NCBI RefSeq assembly: GCF_000373565.1
Contig: NZ_KB891849.1
Coordinates: forward strand, 332,973-396,972
Direction of reading: 5' to 3'
DNA length: 64,000 bases
DNA from: Streptomyces sp. HmicA12
GTDB taxonomy: Bacteria > Actinomycetota > Actinomycetes > Streptomycetales > Streptomycetaceae
Part shown: one piece after another, positions 37,598 through 46,133 of the stretch
Layout: each line of letters begins with the position of its first letter
Numbering within the stretch: position 1 is the stretch's first letter
Notes under the pieces: model-generated
What the model was told of the DNA's origin: nothing
What the model saw: the letters and a program-made list of their open reading frames with translations, nothing else
Database searches by the model: none
Made by a program: the position numbers and the translations under genes

Positions 37598-38850
37598 GAG
37601 CCCGCTGGGCAGGCGTCCTGAGCCTGCTGGTCGTCGTCCTGATCAGCTACGTGGACCGGGTGAACGTCTCCGTCCTCATCACCGACGAGGCGTTCACCGA
37701 CCACTTCGGGATCACCGGCGACCGGGTCGCGCAGGGCGCCCTGTCGACCGTGTTCCTGGTCGGCTACGGCATCGCGGCGTTCTTCCTCACCCCGCTGTAC
37801 GAGACGCGACTCGGCGTGCGGCGCGGCCTGTTCGTGAGCGTGGCCCTGTGGTCGGTGATGACGCTGCTGTCGCCGTACGCGCTCGGCGCGCTCACGCTGA
37901 CAATGCTCCGGGCCCTGCTCGGGGCGGCGGAAGGGCCGCTGTTCTCCCTCAAGACCATGTACGTGCGCGAGCACTTCGCGCCGCACGAGGCGGGCCGGCC
38001 GAACGCGGTCAGCTCGATGGGTGTCTCGCTGGGCACGGCCGCGGGCCTGCCCCTGATCACGTACCTCGTCTACCGCTTCGACTGGCACACGTCGTTCCTG
38101 GCCCTCGCCGCGCTGAACGCGGTGGTCGGGCTGCCGCTGATCGCCCTGTTCGTACGGGGCCGGGGTGTGGCGGCGGCCGAGCGGCCCGGGTTCGGCGCCA
38201 CGCTCAAGGGCGCGCTGCGGATGCCGCGCCTCGCGCCCATCCTGGTCATCGAGATCGCCACGCTCGCGTATCTGTGGGGGTCGAGCGCCTGGCTGCCCTC
38301 GTACCTGCTGCAGGAGCGGCACTTCTCGCTCGGCGCGATGGGCGCGGTGTCCTCGCTGCCGTTCCTGATGTCACTGGTCTCCGGGTTCCTCGGCGGGCTG
38401 CTGCTCGACCGGCTGCCGCGGCGGCTGCTCGCGCTGCCGTTCGTCGTGGGCTCGGCCGGCACCGCGGCCAGTGTCCTCGTCGTCGCGGCGGCCCACAGCG
38501 ACGTGACCGTGGCCGTCGGGCTGATCCTCGCCGGCGGGTTCTGGGGGTTGCAGGGCCCGGCGATCCCCACCCTGGTCCAGCACTGCGCGCCCGCCCGGTC
38601 CGTGGGCAGCGCGTACGGGGTGGTGAACGGGGTCGGGAACCTGGTCTCCGCGTTCATGCCGACCCTGATGGGGGTGGCCATCGCGGCGAGCGGCGGGCAC
38701 GGCTTCGGCGCCGGGTTCGCGCTGCTGGCCGGGGCGCAGGCGATGACGCTGGTGTGCGGGGCGTGGCTGCTGCTGCGGCCGGTTCAGTCCTCTTCGGTGC
38801 CCGAGTCCTCGATGGACCGCTCCAACTTGGAGAGCAGCCGGGCCAGTTGA
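37594..38850 (+). CDS. MFS transporter, anion:cation symporter (ACS) type
   Basis: 418 residues, 12 predicted spans. The N-terminal SYVDRVNVSVL matches the YxDRxNxS motif of the ACS family, which carries organic anions such as phthalate and hexuronates. The ATG overlaps the Rieske stop (ATGA), so it is co-translated as the last gene of the operon. Its 3' end overlaps the convergent marR gene by 67 bp. It is the second transporter of the cluster and probably an uptake carrier for the aromatic substrate. Confidence 0.9.
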   Translation: MRARWAGVLSLLVVVLISYVDRVNVSVLITDEAFTDHFGITGDRVAQGALSTVFLVGYGIAAFFLTPLYETRLGVRRGLFVSVALWSVMTLLSPYALGALTLTMLRALLGAAEGPLFSLKTMYVREHFAPHEAGRPNAVSSMGVSLGTAAGLPLITYLVYRFDWHTSFLALAALNAVVGLPLIALFVRGRGVAAAERPGFGATLKGALRMPRLAPILVIEIATLAYLWGSSAWLPSYLLQERHFSLGAMGAVSSLPFLMSLVSGFLGGLLLDRLPRRLLALPFVVGSAGTAASVLVVAAAHSDVTVAVGLILAGGFWGLQGPAIPTLVQHCAPARSVGSAYGVVNGVGNLVSAFMPTLMGVAIAASGGHGFGAGFALLAGAQAMTLVCGAWLLLRPVQSSSVPESSMDRSNLESSRAS

Positions 38851-39314
38851 CGGCACTCGGCCGGGCTCAGACCGGCCAGCATGCGGCGTTCGTTGTCCAG
38901 GTGCTCGGAGAACACCTCGTCGACCTTGGCGAGGCCGGCGTCCGTGAGGCGCGAGTACACCACCCGCCGGTCCTCGGCGTCGCGCTCGCGCACGATCAGG
39001 CCGTCCTTCTCCAGGCGGTCGATGCGCAGCGTCACCCCGGCCGAGGACACCAGGCCCGAGTCCGCGAGCTGACCCGCCGTCAGCCGGTACGGGGCGCCCG
39101 CCCGGCGCAGCGCGGTGAGCACGTCGAACCCGGCGACGGCGAGCCCGTGCCGGTCGATGGCCGCCGTCAGTTTGGAGTTGTAGCGCAGGAACGTGCGGTG
39201 CAGCCGGGCGAGGACCTCCAAGGGCGCGGTGTCGAGTTCGGGACGCTCCCGCGCCCAGTCCTCGATGATCGACGCCACGGCGTCCCCCGGCGCACCCGCC
39301 TTCTTCCCCGTCAT
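38784..39314 (-). CDS. MarR-family transcriptional regulator
   Basis: 176 residues. The winged helix-turn-helix (about 45-125) has TAGQLADSGLVSSAGVTLRIDRLEKDGLIVRERDAEDRRVVYSRLTD, read in two parts: the recognition helix and the wing. Such regulators usually repress aromatic catabolic genes and are released by the substrate or an acyl/phenolic intermediate. An operator-like site lies 46 bp upstream of its start and resembles the pair at 27501-27616, so I infer it controls itself and both divergent units. Confidence 0.9.
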   Translation of the reverse strand: MTGKKAGAPGDAVASIIEDWARERPELDTAPLEVLARLHRTFLRYNSKLTAAIDRHGLAVAGFDVLTALRRAGAPYRLTAGQLADSGLVSSAGVTLRIDRLEKDGLIVRERDAEDRRVVYSRLTDAGLAKVDEVFSEHLDNERRMLAGLSPAECRQLARLLSKLERSIEDSGTEED

Positions 39315-39359
39315 GTGTCGCTGCCTCTCTGCCCCCGCCTGTCCTGTGCCGGTGGAAAT

Positions 39360-39371
39360 CTTAGCCCTCAA
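39360..39371. promoter_or_regulatory. Candidate MarR operator ahead of marR
   Basis: CTTAGCCCTCAA in an AT-rich patch. Its 14-bp reverse complement matches the 27501 site at 10 of 14 positions, keeping the AGGGCT core. It lies in the marR/NACHT divergent gap. Confidence 0.45.
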
Positions 39372-39522
39372 ATGATTGCCGGCCGTACTCCGTTCGCTTG
39401 CGCCGACAGCGCTTCCGTACGCCCCCACGGCCTGCCGCGTTCCGCGCCGCGCGGCCCGTGCCGCCGCTACAACGGGTGCCTTGGCACGGGACCGGGAGCA
39501 CACGACGAGGGCCGCTCGGCAC

Positions 39523-41343
39523 ATGGCGCGCACGCGCCGTCGGCCGGGTCCGGGCGTGGGCGCGTCGGCCGTGCTGGCGGCGGTGCTCGGCCCGGGGCTC
39601 TTCGCGGGCCCTCCGGCGGCGCGGGCGGCGTTCGCGGTCGCGGCCGTGGCGGCGCTCGTGTCCCTGGCCGCGCTGTTTCTCGACGCCCTGCGTTCCGACG
39701 ATGCCGCGCCCGCGCCCTCGGGCCCGGTACGGCGGCGGGCCGCCGACGCGCTCGCCGAGGCCGTTCGCGACCAGTGGTCGGCGGAGGCGCTGGTGCGCGC
39801 GCTGTGGGATCCCGAGCCGCTCGACGTCCGGTGGCGGCTCGCGGAGCGCGGGCTCACGGACCACCCGGAGAACATCCGTCCCGCGGGCCCGCTGCCGGGG
39901 CCGCGGGACGCGGAGGGCCGCACCGTCGGGGCGGCGTTCGCCGCGCTGCCCCGGCGCCGGCTCGTCGTGCTCGGCGGGGCCGGCTCCGGCAAGAGCGTGC
40001 TCGCGCTGCGGCTCACCCTGGAGCTGCTCTCGGCGCGGGCGCCGGGCAAGCCGGTCCCGGTGCTGTTCCCGCTGGCCGGCTGGGACCCCACGCGGACCGG
40101 GCTGCGCACCTGGCTGGTGGAGCGGCTTCTCGCCGACCACCGCTCGCTGGCCGCGCCCGACCCCGCCCACGGCACCCTCGCCGGGGCGCTGGTCGCCTCG
40201 GGCCTGGTGCTGCCCGTCCTGGACGGCTTCGACGAGCTGCCGCCCGCGGTGCACGGTCTCGCGGTCGGCCGCATCAACGCCGAACTGGGCGCCACGGACG
40301 GCCTGTTGCTCACCAGCCGCGGCTTCGCCTGGCAGCGGGCCGTGCGCGAGGGGAGTGTATTGACCGGCGCCGAGGTCATCCGCCTCCTGCCCCTCGAACC
40401 GGGCCGCGCCCTGGCCTACCTGGAACGCTGGGCGCCGGCTCTGACCGAGCCGGCCGGGGATGGTGCCGTGGTGGCCGGGGGTGGGGTCTCGGCGTCCGGG
40501 GGTGGGCCTGCGATGTCAGGGGGCGGGGGTCCGGCGTCCGGAGACGGTTCCGTGGCGTCCGGGGACGGCCTCTCGGCGCCCGGAGACGGTTGCCCGACAC
40601 CCGAGGGTGGTTCCCCCGCGCCCGGAAGCGGTCCCGCACCATCCGGCGCCGGTTCCTCCACACCCGGAGACGCTCCCACTGCATCGGGAGGAGGACCCGC
40701 GGCGTCGGGAGACAGCCCCGCGACGCCCGGGAGCGGTCCCGCAGCGCCCGAGGCCCGTACCGCGTGGACGCCCGTCGTCCGCCGCCTGCGCGCCGAGCCC
40801 CGGCTGCCGCTCGCCCGGGCCCTTCGCACCCCGCTGATGGTGTCCCTGGCCCGCGCCGTCTACGCCGACGGCACGCGCGACCCCGCCGAACTCCTCGATC
40901 CCGTGCGGTACTCCACCGTGGAGCACGTCGAGGCGCGTCTGCTGAAGGACTTCGTCCCGGCCGCGTTCGGCGACGTACGCGACGGCAGGTGGAGCGGGGC
41001 GCGGGCCTTGCACTGGCTCGGCCGGCTGGCGCGCGAGTCGGAGCGGCGAGGATCCGGGCAGATCGCCTGGTGGGAGCTGCATCGGACGGTGCTGTGGATC
41101 CCGCTCGCCGCCCCGCCGCTCGCCCTCGGCGCCTGGGGACGGCTGCTCGTCGCCCGGGCCTGGCTGGCGGCGACCGGCCGGGCGCCCTGGCGCCTCATGG
41201 CGTTCCTCGACGAGGCGCACCGCCGCGGGGTGCTGCGGCAGGCGGGCGGCCGGTACGAGTTCCGGCACCTGCGGCTGCGCCGCGAACTGGCCCTCACGGG
41301 TACGCCCGACCGGGCGACCGACGTACCACCGCTGCACACATAA
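39523..41343 (+). CDS. Membrane-anchored NACHT-type STAND NTPase with heptapeptide repeats
   Basis: 606 residues from the ATG at 39523. Two hydrophobic segments (about 10-55) anchor the N-terminus. The NACHT module has Walker A GGAGSGKS (151-158) and Walker B VLPVLDGFDELP (229-240), whose DGFDELP form is typical of NACHT. Residues 311-408 are fourteen Gly/Ser/Pro/Ala heptapeptides. A helical C-terminal part follows, ending in YEFRHLRLRREL, a motif common in such streptomycete NTPases. Members are signalling switches and some act in phage defence; no effector domain is recognisable here. The start is uncertain, as upstream in-frame TTG codons exist. Confidence 0.82.
   Translation: MARTRRRPGPGVGASAVLAAVLGPGLFAGPPAARAAFAVAAVAALVSLAALFLDALRSDDAAPAPSGPVRRRAADALAEAVRDQWSAEALVRALWDPEPLDVRWRLAERGLTDHPENIRPAGPLPGPRDAEGRTVGAAFAALPRRRLVVLGGAGSGKSVLALRLTLELLSARAPGKPVPVLFPLAGWDPTRTGLRTWLVERLLADHRSLAAPDPAHGTLAGALVASGLVLPVLDGFDELPPAVHGLAVGRINAELGATDGLLLTSRGFAWQRAVREGSVLTGAEVIRLLPLEPGRALAYLERWAPALTEPAGDGAVVAGGGVSASGGGPAMSGGGGPASGDGSVASGDGLSAPGDGCPTPEGGSPAPGSGPAPSGAGSSTPGDAPTASGGGPAASGDSPATPGSGPAAPEARTAWTPVVRRLRAEPRLPLARALRTPLMVSLARAVYADGTRDPAELLDPVRYSTVEHVEARLLKDFVPAAFGDVRDGRWSGARALHWLGRLARESERRGSGQIAWWELHRTVLWIPLAAPPLALGAWGRLLVARAWLAATGRAPWRLMAFLDEAHRRGVLRQAGGRYEFRHLRLRRELALTGTPDRATDVPPLHT
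40453..40746 (+). repeat. In-frame 21-bp tandem repeat, 14 units
   Basis: 294 bp coding for 14 heptapeptides with consensus (S/P)G(D/G)G(S/P)x(A/T). Codon use is looser than in the surrounding gene (GGA, GGT, ACA, ACT, GCA appear), and units are degenerate. It lies in frame inside the NACHT gene. Confidence 0.85.
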
Positions 41344-41398
41344 TGGTCCGAGACATCGGAGGACTGGGCCCTCCGAGTGACGAGCAGAGGGGGCTGCC

Positions 41399-42070
41399 AT
41401 GGCCGTCACCGACGAGGCCATCGAGAAGATCAAGGGAATGATCGTCTCCGGCGCGCTGCGTCCCGGCGACCGGCTCCCCAAGGAGAGCGAACTCGCCGCG
41501 GAGCTCGGCCTGTCCCGCAACTCGCTGCGAGAAGCGGTGCGCGCGCTCTCCCTCATCCGCATCCTGGACGTACGGCAGGGCGACGGCACGTACGTCACGA
41601 GCCTGGACCCGCAGCTGCTCCTGGAGGCGCTCAGCTTCGTCGTCGACTTCCACCGCGACGACACGGTCCTGGAGTTCCTCGCCGTGCGCCGCATCCTGGA
41701 ACCCGCCGCGACGGCGATGGCCGCGACCCTCATCGAGCAGGACCAACTCGACAAACTGGCCGCACAGTTGGACGACCTGGGGCCCGAGCCCTCGGTGGAG
41801 GAGCTGGTCGCCGCCGACCTCGACTTCCACCGCGGCATCGTGAAGGCGTCCGGCAACTCGGTGCTCTGCTCCCTCCTCGACGGCCTGTCCGGGCCGACCA
41901 CCCGGGCCCGCATCTGGCGCGGCCTCACCCAGGAGGACGCGGTCAGCCGCACCCTGCACGAACACCGCGCGATCCTCGCCGCGCTGCGCGACGGCGACGC
42001 GGAGGCGGCGCGCTCCTGGGCCACCGTGCACATCGCCAGCGTGGAGCAGTGGCTGCGCTCCACACTCTGA
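41399..42070 (+). CDS. FadR-type GntR transcriptional regulator
   Basis: 223 residues. N-terminal winged HTH (about 5-70: RPGDRLPKESELAAELGLSRNSLREAVRALS) and a C-terminal FCD ligand-binding domain (about 85-215) with the metal-binding pattern of D...H...H (DLDFHRGIVKAS and HEHRAILAALRDGD). FadR-type regulators respond to small carboxylates. It lies 55 bp after the NACHT gene; an inverted repeat CGGAGG-N7-CCTCCG in that gap may be its own operator. Target genes are not evident. Confidence 0.9.
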   Translation: MAVTDEAIEKIKGMIVSGALRPGDRLPKESELAAELGLSRNSLREAVRALSLIRILDVRQGDGTYVTSLDPQLLLEALSFVVDFHRDDTVLEFLAVRRILEPAATAMAATLIEQDQLDKLAAQLDDLGPEPSVEELVAADLDFHRGIVKASGNSVLCSLLDGLSGPTTRARIWRGLTQEDAVSRTLHEHRAILAALRDGDAEAARSWATVHIASVEQWLRSTL

Positions 42071-42254
42071 TCCCCGCAAGGATCCCCCTCCAGTGGGTGG
42101 AGTGCGGCGCTCCGAGTCGGGGCAGTGTTCCGGGCAGCCTCCGGGTTTCAGGGGGCTGCGGAGGGCCCGCGCGGACGCCGTAAGGTGGGCAGGTACGCGA
42201 GGGGTCCCTCCCAGGCCGTCGAGGCTCTGGGGGAACGTCGGAAGGAGGCGCTGG

Positions 42255-43235
42255 GTGATCGAGCTCGAGGGGGTTCCCGAGCTGGTCGACCCGGTCATGG
42301 TGGCCGCGTTCGAGGGCTGGAACGATGCCGGCGACGCCGCCTCCACCGCGGTCGCGCATCTCGACAAGGAGTGGAAGGGCGAGGTGTTCGCGGCGCTCGA
42401 CGCCGAGGACTACTACGACTTCCAGGTCAACCGGCCGACCGTCTTCCTCGAAGACGGCGTGCGCAAGATCACATGGCCGACGACAAGGTTGTCGGTGGTG
42501 CGCATCGGCGGCGAGAAGCCGCGCGACCTGGTCCTGGTCCGGGGCATCGAGCCGTCGATGCGCTGGCGCTCCTTCTGCAACGAGATCCTCGGTTTCGCGC
42601 ACGAGTTGGGCGTCGAGCTGGTGGTGATCCTGGGCGCGCTGCTCGGTGACACCCCGCACACAAGACCGGTTCCGGTCAGTGGCGTCACCTCCGATCCGGA
42701 TCTCGCTACGCGCATGGACCTGGAGGAGACCAAGTACGAGGGTCCGACGGGCATCGTCGGCATCCTCCAGGAGGCGTGCACGCACGCGGGCGTCCCGGCG
42801 GTCTCCCTGTGGGCCGCGGTGCCGCACTACGTGTCGCAGCCGCCGAACCCGAAGGCGACGCTCGCGCTGCTCAACCGCCTGGAGGACCTGATCGACCTGC
42901 GGATCCCGCTGGGCGAGCTGGCCGAGGACGCGCGCGCCTGGCAGCTGGGCGTGGACCAGCTGGCGGCGGAGGACAGCGAGGTCGCCGAGTACGTCCAGTC
43001 GCTGGAGGAGGCCCGGGACACCGCGGAGCTTCCGGAGGCGTCGGGCGAGGCCATCGCCCGCGAGTTCGAGCGGTATCTGCGGCGCCGGGACCCGGGCTCG
43101 CCGCAGGGCGGTCACGCGACGGACGGCGGCGACGGCACGTACCTGCGGGACAAGGACAACCCGGGCGGGCGGACCCGCCCGCCGAAGCCGCAGCGTCCCA
43201 CCACCGACGACGGCGAGGCGGACGGCGACGAGTGA
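42255..43235 (+). CDS. parJ: PAC2-family protein, ParJ orthologue
   Basis: 326 residues. PAC2 fold (about 1-240), with VAAFEGWNDAGDAAS at the start and GALLGDTPHTRPVPVSG in the middle. The C-terminal 50 residues are basic/acidic and disordered. By length, family and position near the glycerol operon it matches ParJ of S. coelicolor, reported to bind ParA and restrain its polymerisation during sporulation (recalled). The GTG at 42255 follows GAAGGAGG. The 184-bp upstream gap has a TAAGGT hexamer (42181-42186) but no clear -35. Confidence 0.85.
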   Translation: MIELEGVPELVDPVMVAAFEGWNDAGDAASTAVAHLDKEWKGEVFAALDAEDYYDFQVNRPTVFLEDGVRKITWPTTRLSVVRIGGEKPRDLVLVRGIEPSMRWRSFCNEILGFAHELGVELVVILGALLGDTPHTRPVPVSGVTSDPDLATRMDLEETKYEGPTGIVGILQEACTHAGVPAVSLWAAVPHYVSQPPNPKATLALLNRLEDLIDLRIPLGELAEDARAWQLGVDQLAAEDSEVAEYVQSLEEARDTAELPEASGEAIAREFERYLRRRDPGSPQGGHATDGGDGTYLRDKDNPGGRTRPPKPQRPTTDDGEADGDE

Positions 43236-43279
43236 GCGGGCCGGAGTGAACAGGCCGTCACCGGCACGGTAGAACCAGG

Positions 43280-43314
43280 AGAAGGGCGCCCCCGTCCACC
43301 GGGGGCGCCCTTCT
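43280..43314. terminator. parJ terminator
   Basis: A perfect 15-bp stem (43280-43294 with 43300-43314) around a 5-nt loop, 45 bp after the parJ stop. Confidence 0.85.
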
Positions 43315-43359
43315 GCCGTATCCGCCTTCCGCCGTAGCGGCCGCCGCCGTATTCAGCCT

Positions 43360-43470
43360 GCCGAGATATGGCCGGTTTGCCGCGTGACATGCATTTCCGG
43401 TCGGATTGCAGGGGCTTCCCAAATATGCCTGCTACCAAACCAAGTTGACGAATAAAGCACGAAATGGGGG
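43360..43470 (+). promoter_or_regulatory. AT-rich leader of the protease/Q-rich operon
   Basis: In the 349-bp parJ-protease gap, this stretch is clearly poorer in GC than its surroundings (AATATGCC, AATAAAGC, GAAATGG). It contains TTGACG (43444-43449), a possible -35, without a convincing -10. It probably holds the operon promoter; the base composition suggests acquired DNA. Confidence 0.4.
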
Positions 43471-43584
43471 TGGACGAGCGCCCGCGGCCGTAGCAGGGTG
43501 AGCCCCGACGAGCCGACGAGCCGACGGCACGGCAGCACAGGCAACACCCGTACGACCAGATGTGGCGAGGGGAGCTGTGGACCG

Positions 43585-45324
43585 ATGAGCGACCAGCACG
43601 CAGAACCGGCGCGGGGCCCGGGCACTGCGGGTCCGGGACCGGACGGAGCCGGTTTCACCTATCGCGGAGCGGAAGCCGAACTGATCATCCTGGCACGGCC
43701 GGAGGCCCGGCTGCGTGCCGAGACGGAAGGCGTGCGGTCCGCGGCGGGAGCCGACGTATCGGCCCTGAACATGTTCCTGGGCGACGAACAGCTCGCCCTG
43801 GAGCCGCTGTTCGGAAGCGAGGAGCGGCTGCAGGCCGTCTCGGACGCGTCGGCGGGCGGCGCGGACTTCCCGGACCTGGCGCTGTTCTACCGGGTGCGCG
43901 GCGTGGGCCAGCGGGCCCAGGAACTGCGGGCCCGGATCGCGGCGCTCCCGGAGATCAACGACGCGTACGTGAAGCCGGGCGCGGTCCCGGCCTCGGCGCA
44001 CGACGACTTCGACGAGGCGCGGCGGATGAAGGAGAAGGCGGCCGCGACCCCCGACTTCACCAACCGCCAGGGCTATCTGGGGCCTGCGCCCGAGGGCGTG
44101 GACGCCGTCTGGGCGTGGCAGCGGCTCGGCGGCAGCGGCGAGGGCGTCACCGTCATCGACGTGGAGGGCGCCTGGCAGCTCAGCCACGAGGACCTGTCGG
44201 CGAAGCTCGCGGGCGTCGTCGTGGGGACGCCGATCTCGGACGTGGCGTGGCGCAACCACGGCACCGCCGTCCTCGGCGTGATCGGCGGCGACCGCAACGA
44301 CCGCGGTGTCACCGGCATCGCGCCGGAGTCGGTGACCGCGGCCGCCTCCTTCCAGGGCGTCGGCACGGCGGCGGCGATCCACGCGGCGGCCGAGCGGCTC
44401 GGTCCCGGCGACATCGTGCTGATCGAGCTGCACCGGCCGGGACCGCGGTTCGACTTCGAGCAGCGCGACGACCAGCGCGGATACATCGCCCTGGAGTGGT
44501 GGCCCGACGACTACGCGGCGATCAAGTACGCCACCGCGAAGGGCGTCGTGGTGGTGGGCGCGGCGGGCAACGGCGCCGAGTCCCTGGACGACGCCGTGTA
44601 CGAGCGGCGCCCCGAGGGGTTCCCGTCCTGGTGGCACAACCCGTTCAACCCGTCGAACCGCTCGTCGGGCGCGGTCCTGGTCGGCGCGGGCGCACCGCCG
44701 CCCGGCACGCACGGCCGCGACCACGGCCCGGACCGCTCACGCCTCGCCTTCTCCAACTACGGCGCCCGCGTGGACGCCCAGGGCTGGGGCCGCGAGGTCA
44801 CCACCACCGGCGGCTCCTGGAACCTGCCCGGCGATCTGCAGGGCGGCTCCGAGGAGATCGCCTGGTACACCGATACGTTCTCCGGCACCTCGTCCGCCTC
44901 CCCGGTGGTAGTCGGCGCGCTGGCCTCCCTCCAGGGCATGCTCAAGGCAGGAGGCCAGCGCCCGATGACGTCCCAGCGGGCGCGCGATGTTCTCCGGGCG
45001 ACCGGCTCACCGCAGCAGGACGCCCCGGGCCGGCCCGCCTCACAGCGGATCGGCAACCGGCCCGACATCAAGGGAGCGGTCACCAACCTGCTTCCCTCGA
45101 CCGTCGGTTCGGGCCAGGCCGAGCGGTACTGGGACGAACTGATCCCGTATCCGTCCGAACTCCCGCCCCGGCTACGCCTGTTCGTGGCGGGCACCTGGCG
45201 CAACCTGAACAACCCGACCCCCGAGATCCGCCAGGCGGTGCACTCCGCCTTCGCCGGGGGACGGCCCGACATTCGTGTCTGGTTCTCGGACGACGAGATC
45301 GTCGGCCTGGTGGTAACGGGCTGA
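43585..45324 (+). CDS. Cytoplasmic subtilisin-like (S8) serine protease
   Basis: 579 residues from the ATG at 43585. Catalytic triad D192 (VTVIDVEG), H225 (RNHGTAVLG) and S436 (SGTSSASP), with oxyanion N329 (GAAGN). There is no signal peptide or propeptide-like inhibitor, so it should act in the cytoplasm or leave by a special route. About 150 residues of unknown type precede the catalytic domain. The last 65 or so residues form a small domain (LFVAGTWRNLNNPTPEIRQ onward) that is also the C-terminal domain of the next gene's product. Paired genes, 29 bp apart. Confidence 0.9.
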   Translation: MSDQHAEPARGPGTAGPGPDGAGFTYRGAEAELIILARPEARLRAETEGVRSAAGADVSALNMFLGDEQLALEPLFGSEERLQAVSDASAGGADFPDLALFYRVRGVGQRAQELRARIAALPEINDAYVKPGAVPASAHDDFDEARRMKEKAAATPDFTNRQGYLGPAPEGVDAVWAWQRLGGSGEGVTVIDVEGAWQLSHEDLSAKLAGVVVGTPISDVAWRNHGTAVLGVIGGDRNDRGVTGIAPESVTAAASFQGVGTAAAIHAAAERLGPGDIVLIELHRPGPRFDFEQRDDQRGYIALEWWPDDYAAIKYATAKGVVVVGAAGNGAESLDDAVYERRPEGFPSWWHNPFNPSNRSSGAVLVGAGAPPPGTHGRDHGPDRSRLAFSNYGARVDAQGWGREVTTTGGSWNLPGDLQGGSEEIAWYTDTFSGTSSASPVVVGALASLQGMLKAGGQRPMTSQRARDVLRATGSPQQDAPGRPASQRIGNRPDIKGAVTNLLPSTVGSGQAERYWDELIPYPSELPPRLRLFVAGTWRNLNNPTPEIRQAVHSAFAGGRPDIRVWFSDDEIVGLVVTG

Positions 45325-45353
45325 CGGCGACTTACGAGAGAAGGGGTACCCGC

Positions 45354-46058
<705 letters not shown>

Positions 46059-46091
46059 CCGTGACGACAGCCTGACCGGAAGAGCCGGCGG

Positions 46092-46123
46092 CGCCGGGCG
46101 GAGGAGAGCACCCCCGCCCGGCG
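46092..46123. terminator. Bidirectional terminator, Q-rich gene / GH31 gene
   Basis: A perfect 10-bp GC stem (46092-46101 with 46114-46123) between convergent genes. Confidence 0.7.
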
Positions 46124-46133
46124 TCGCCCCATG

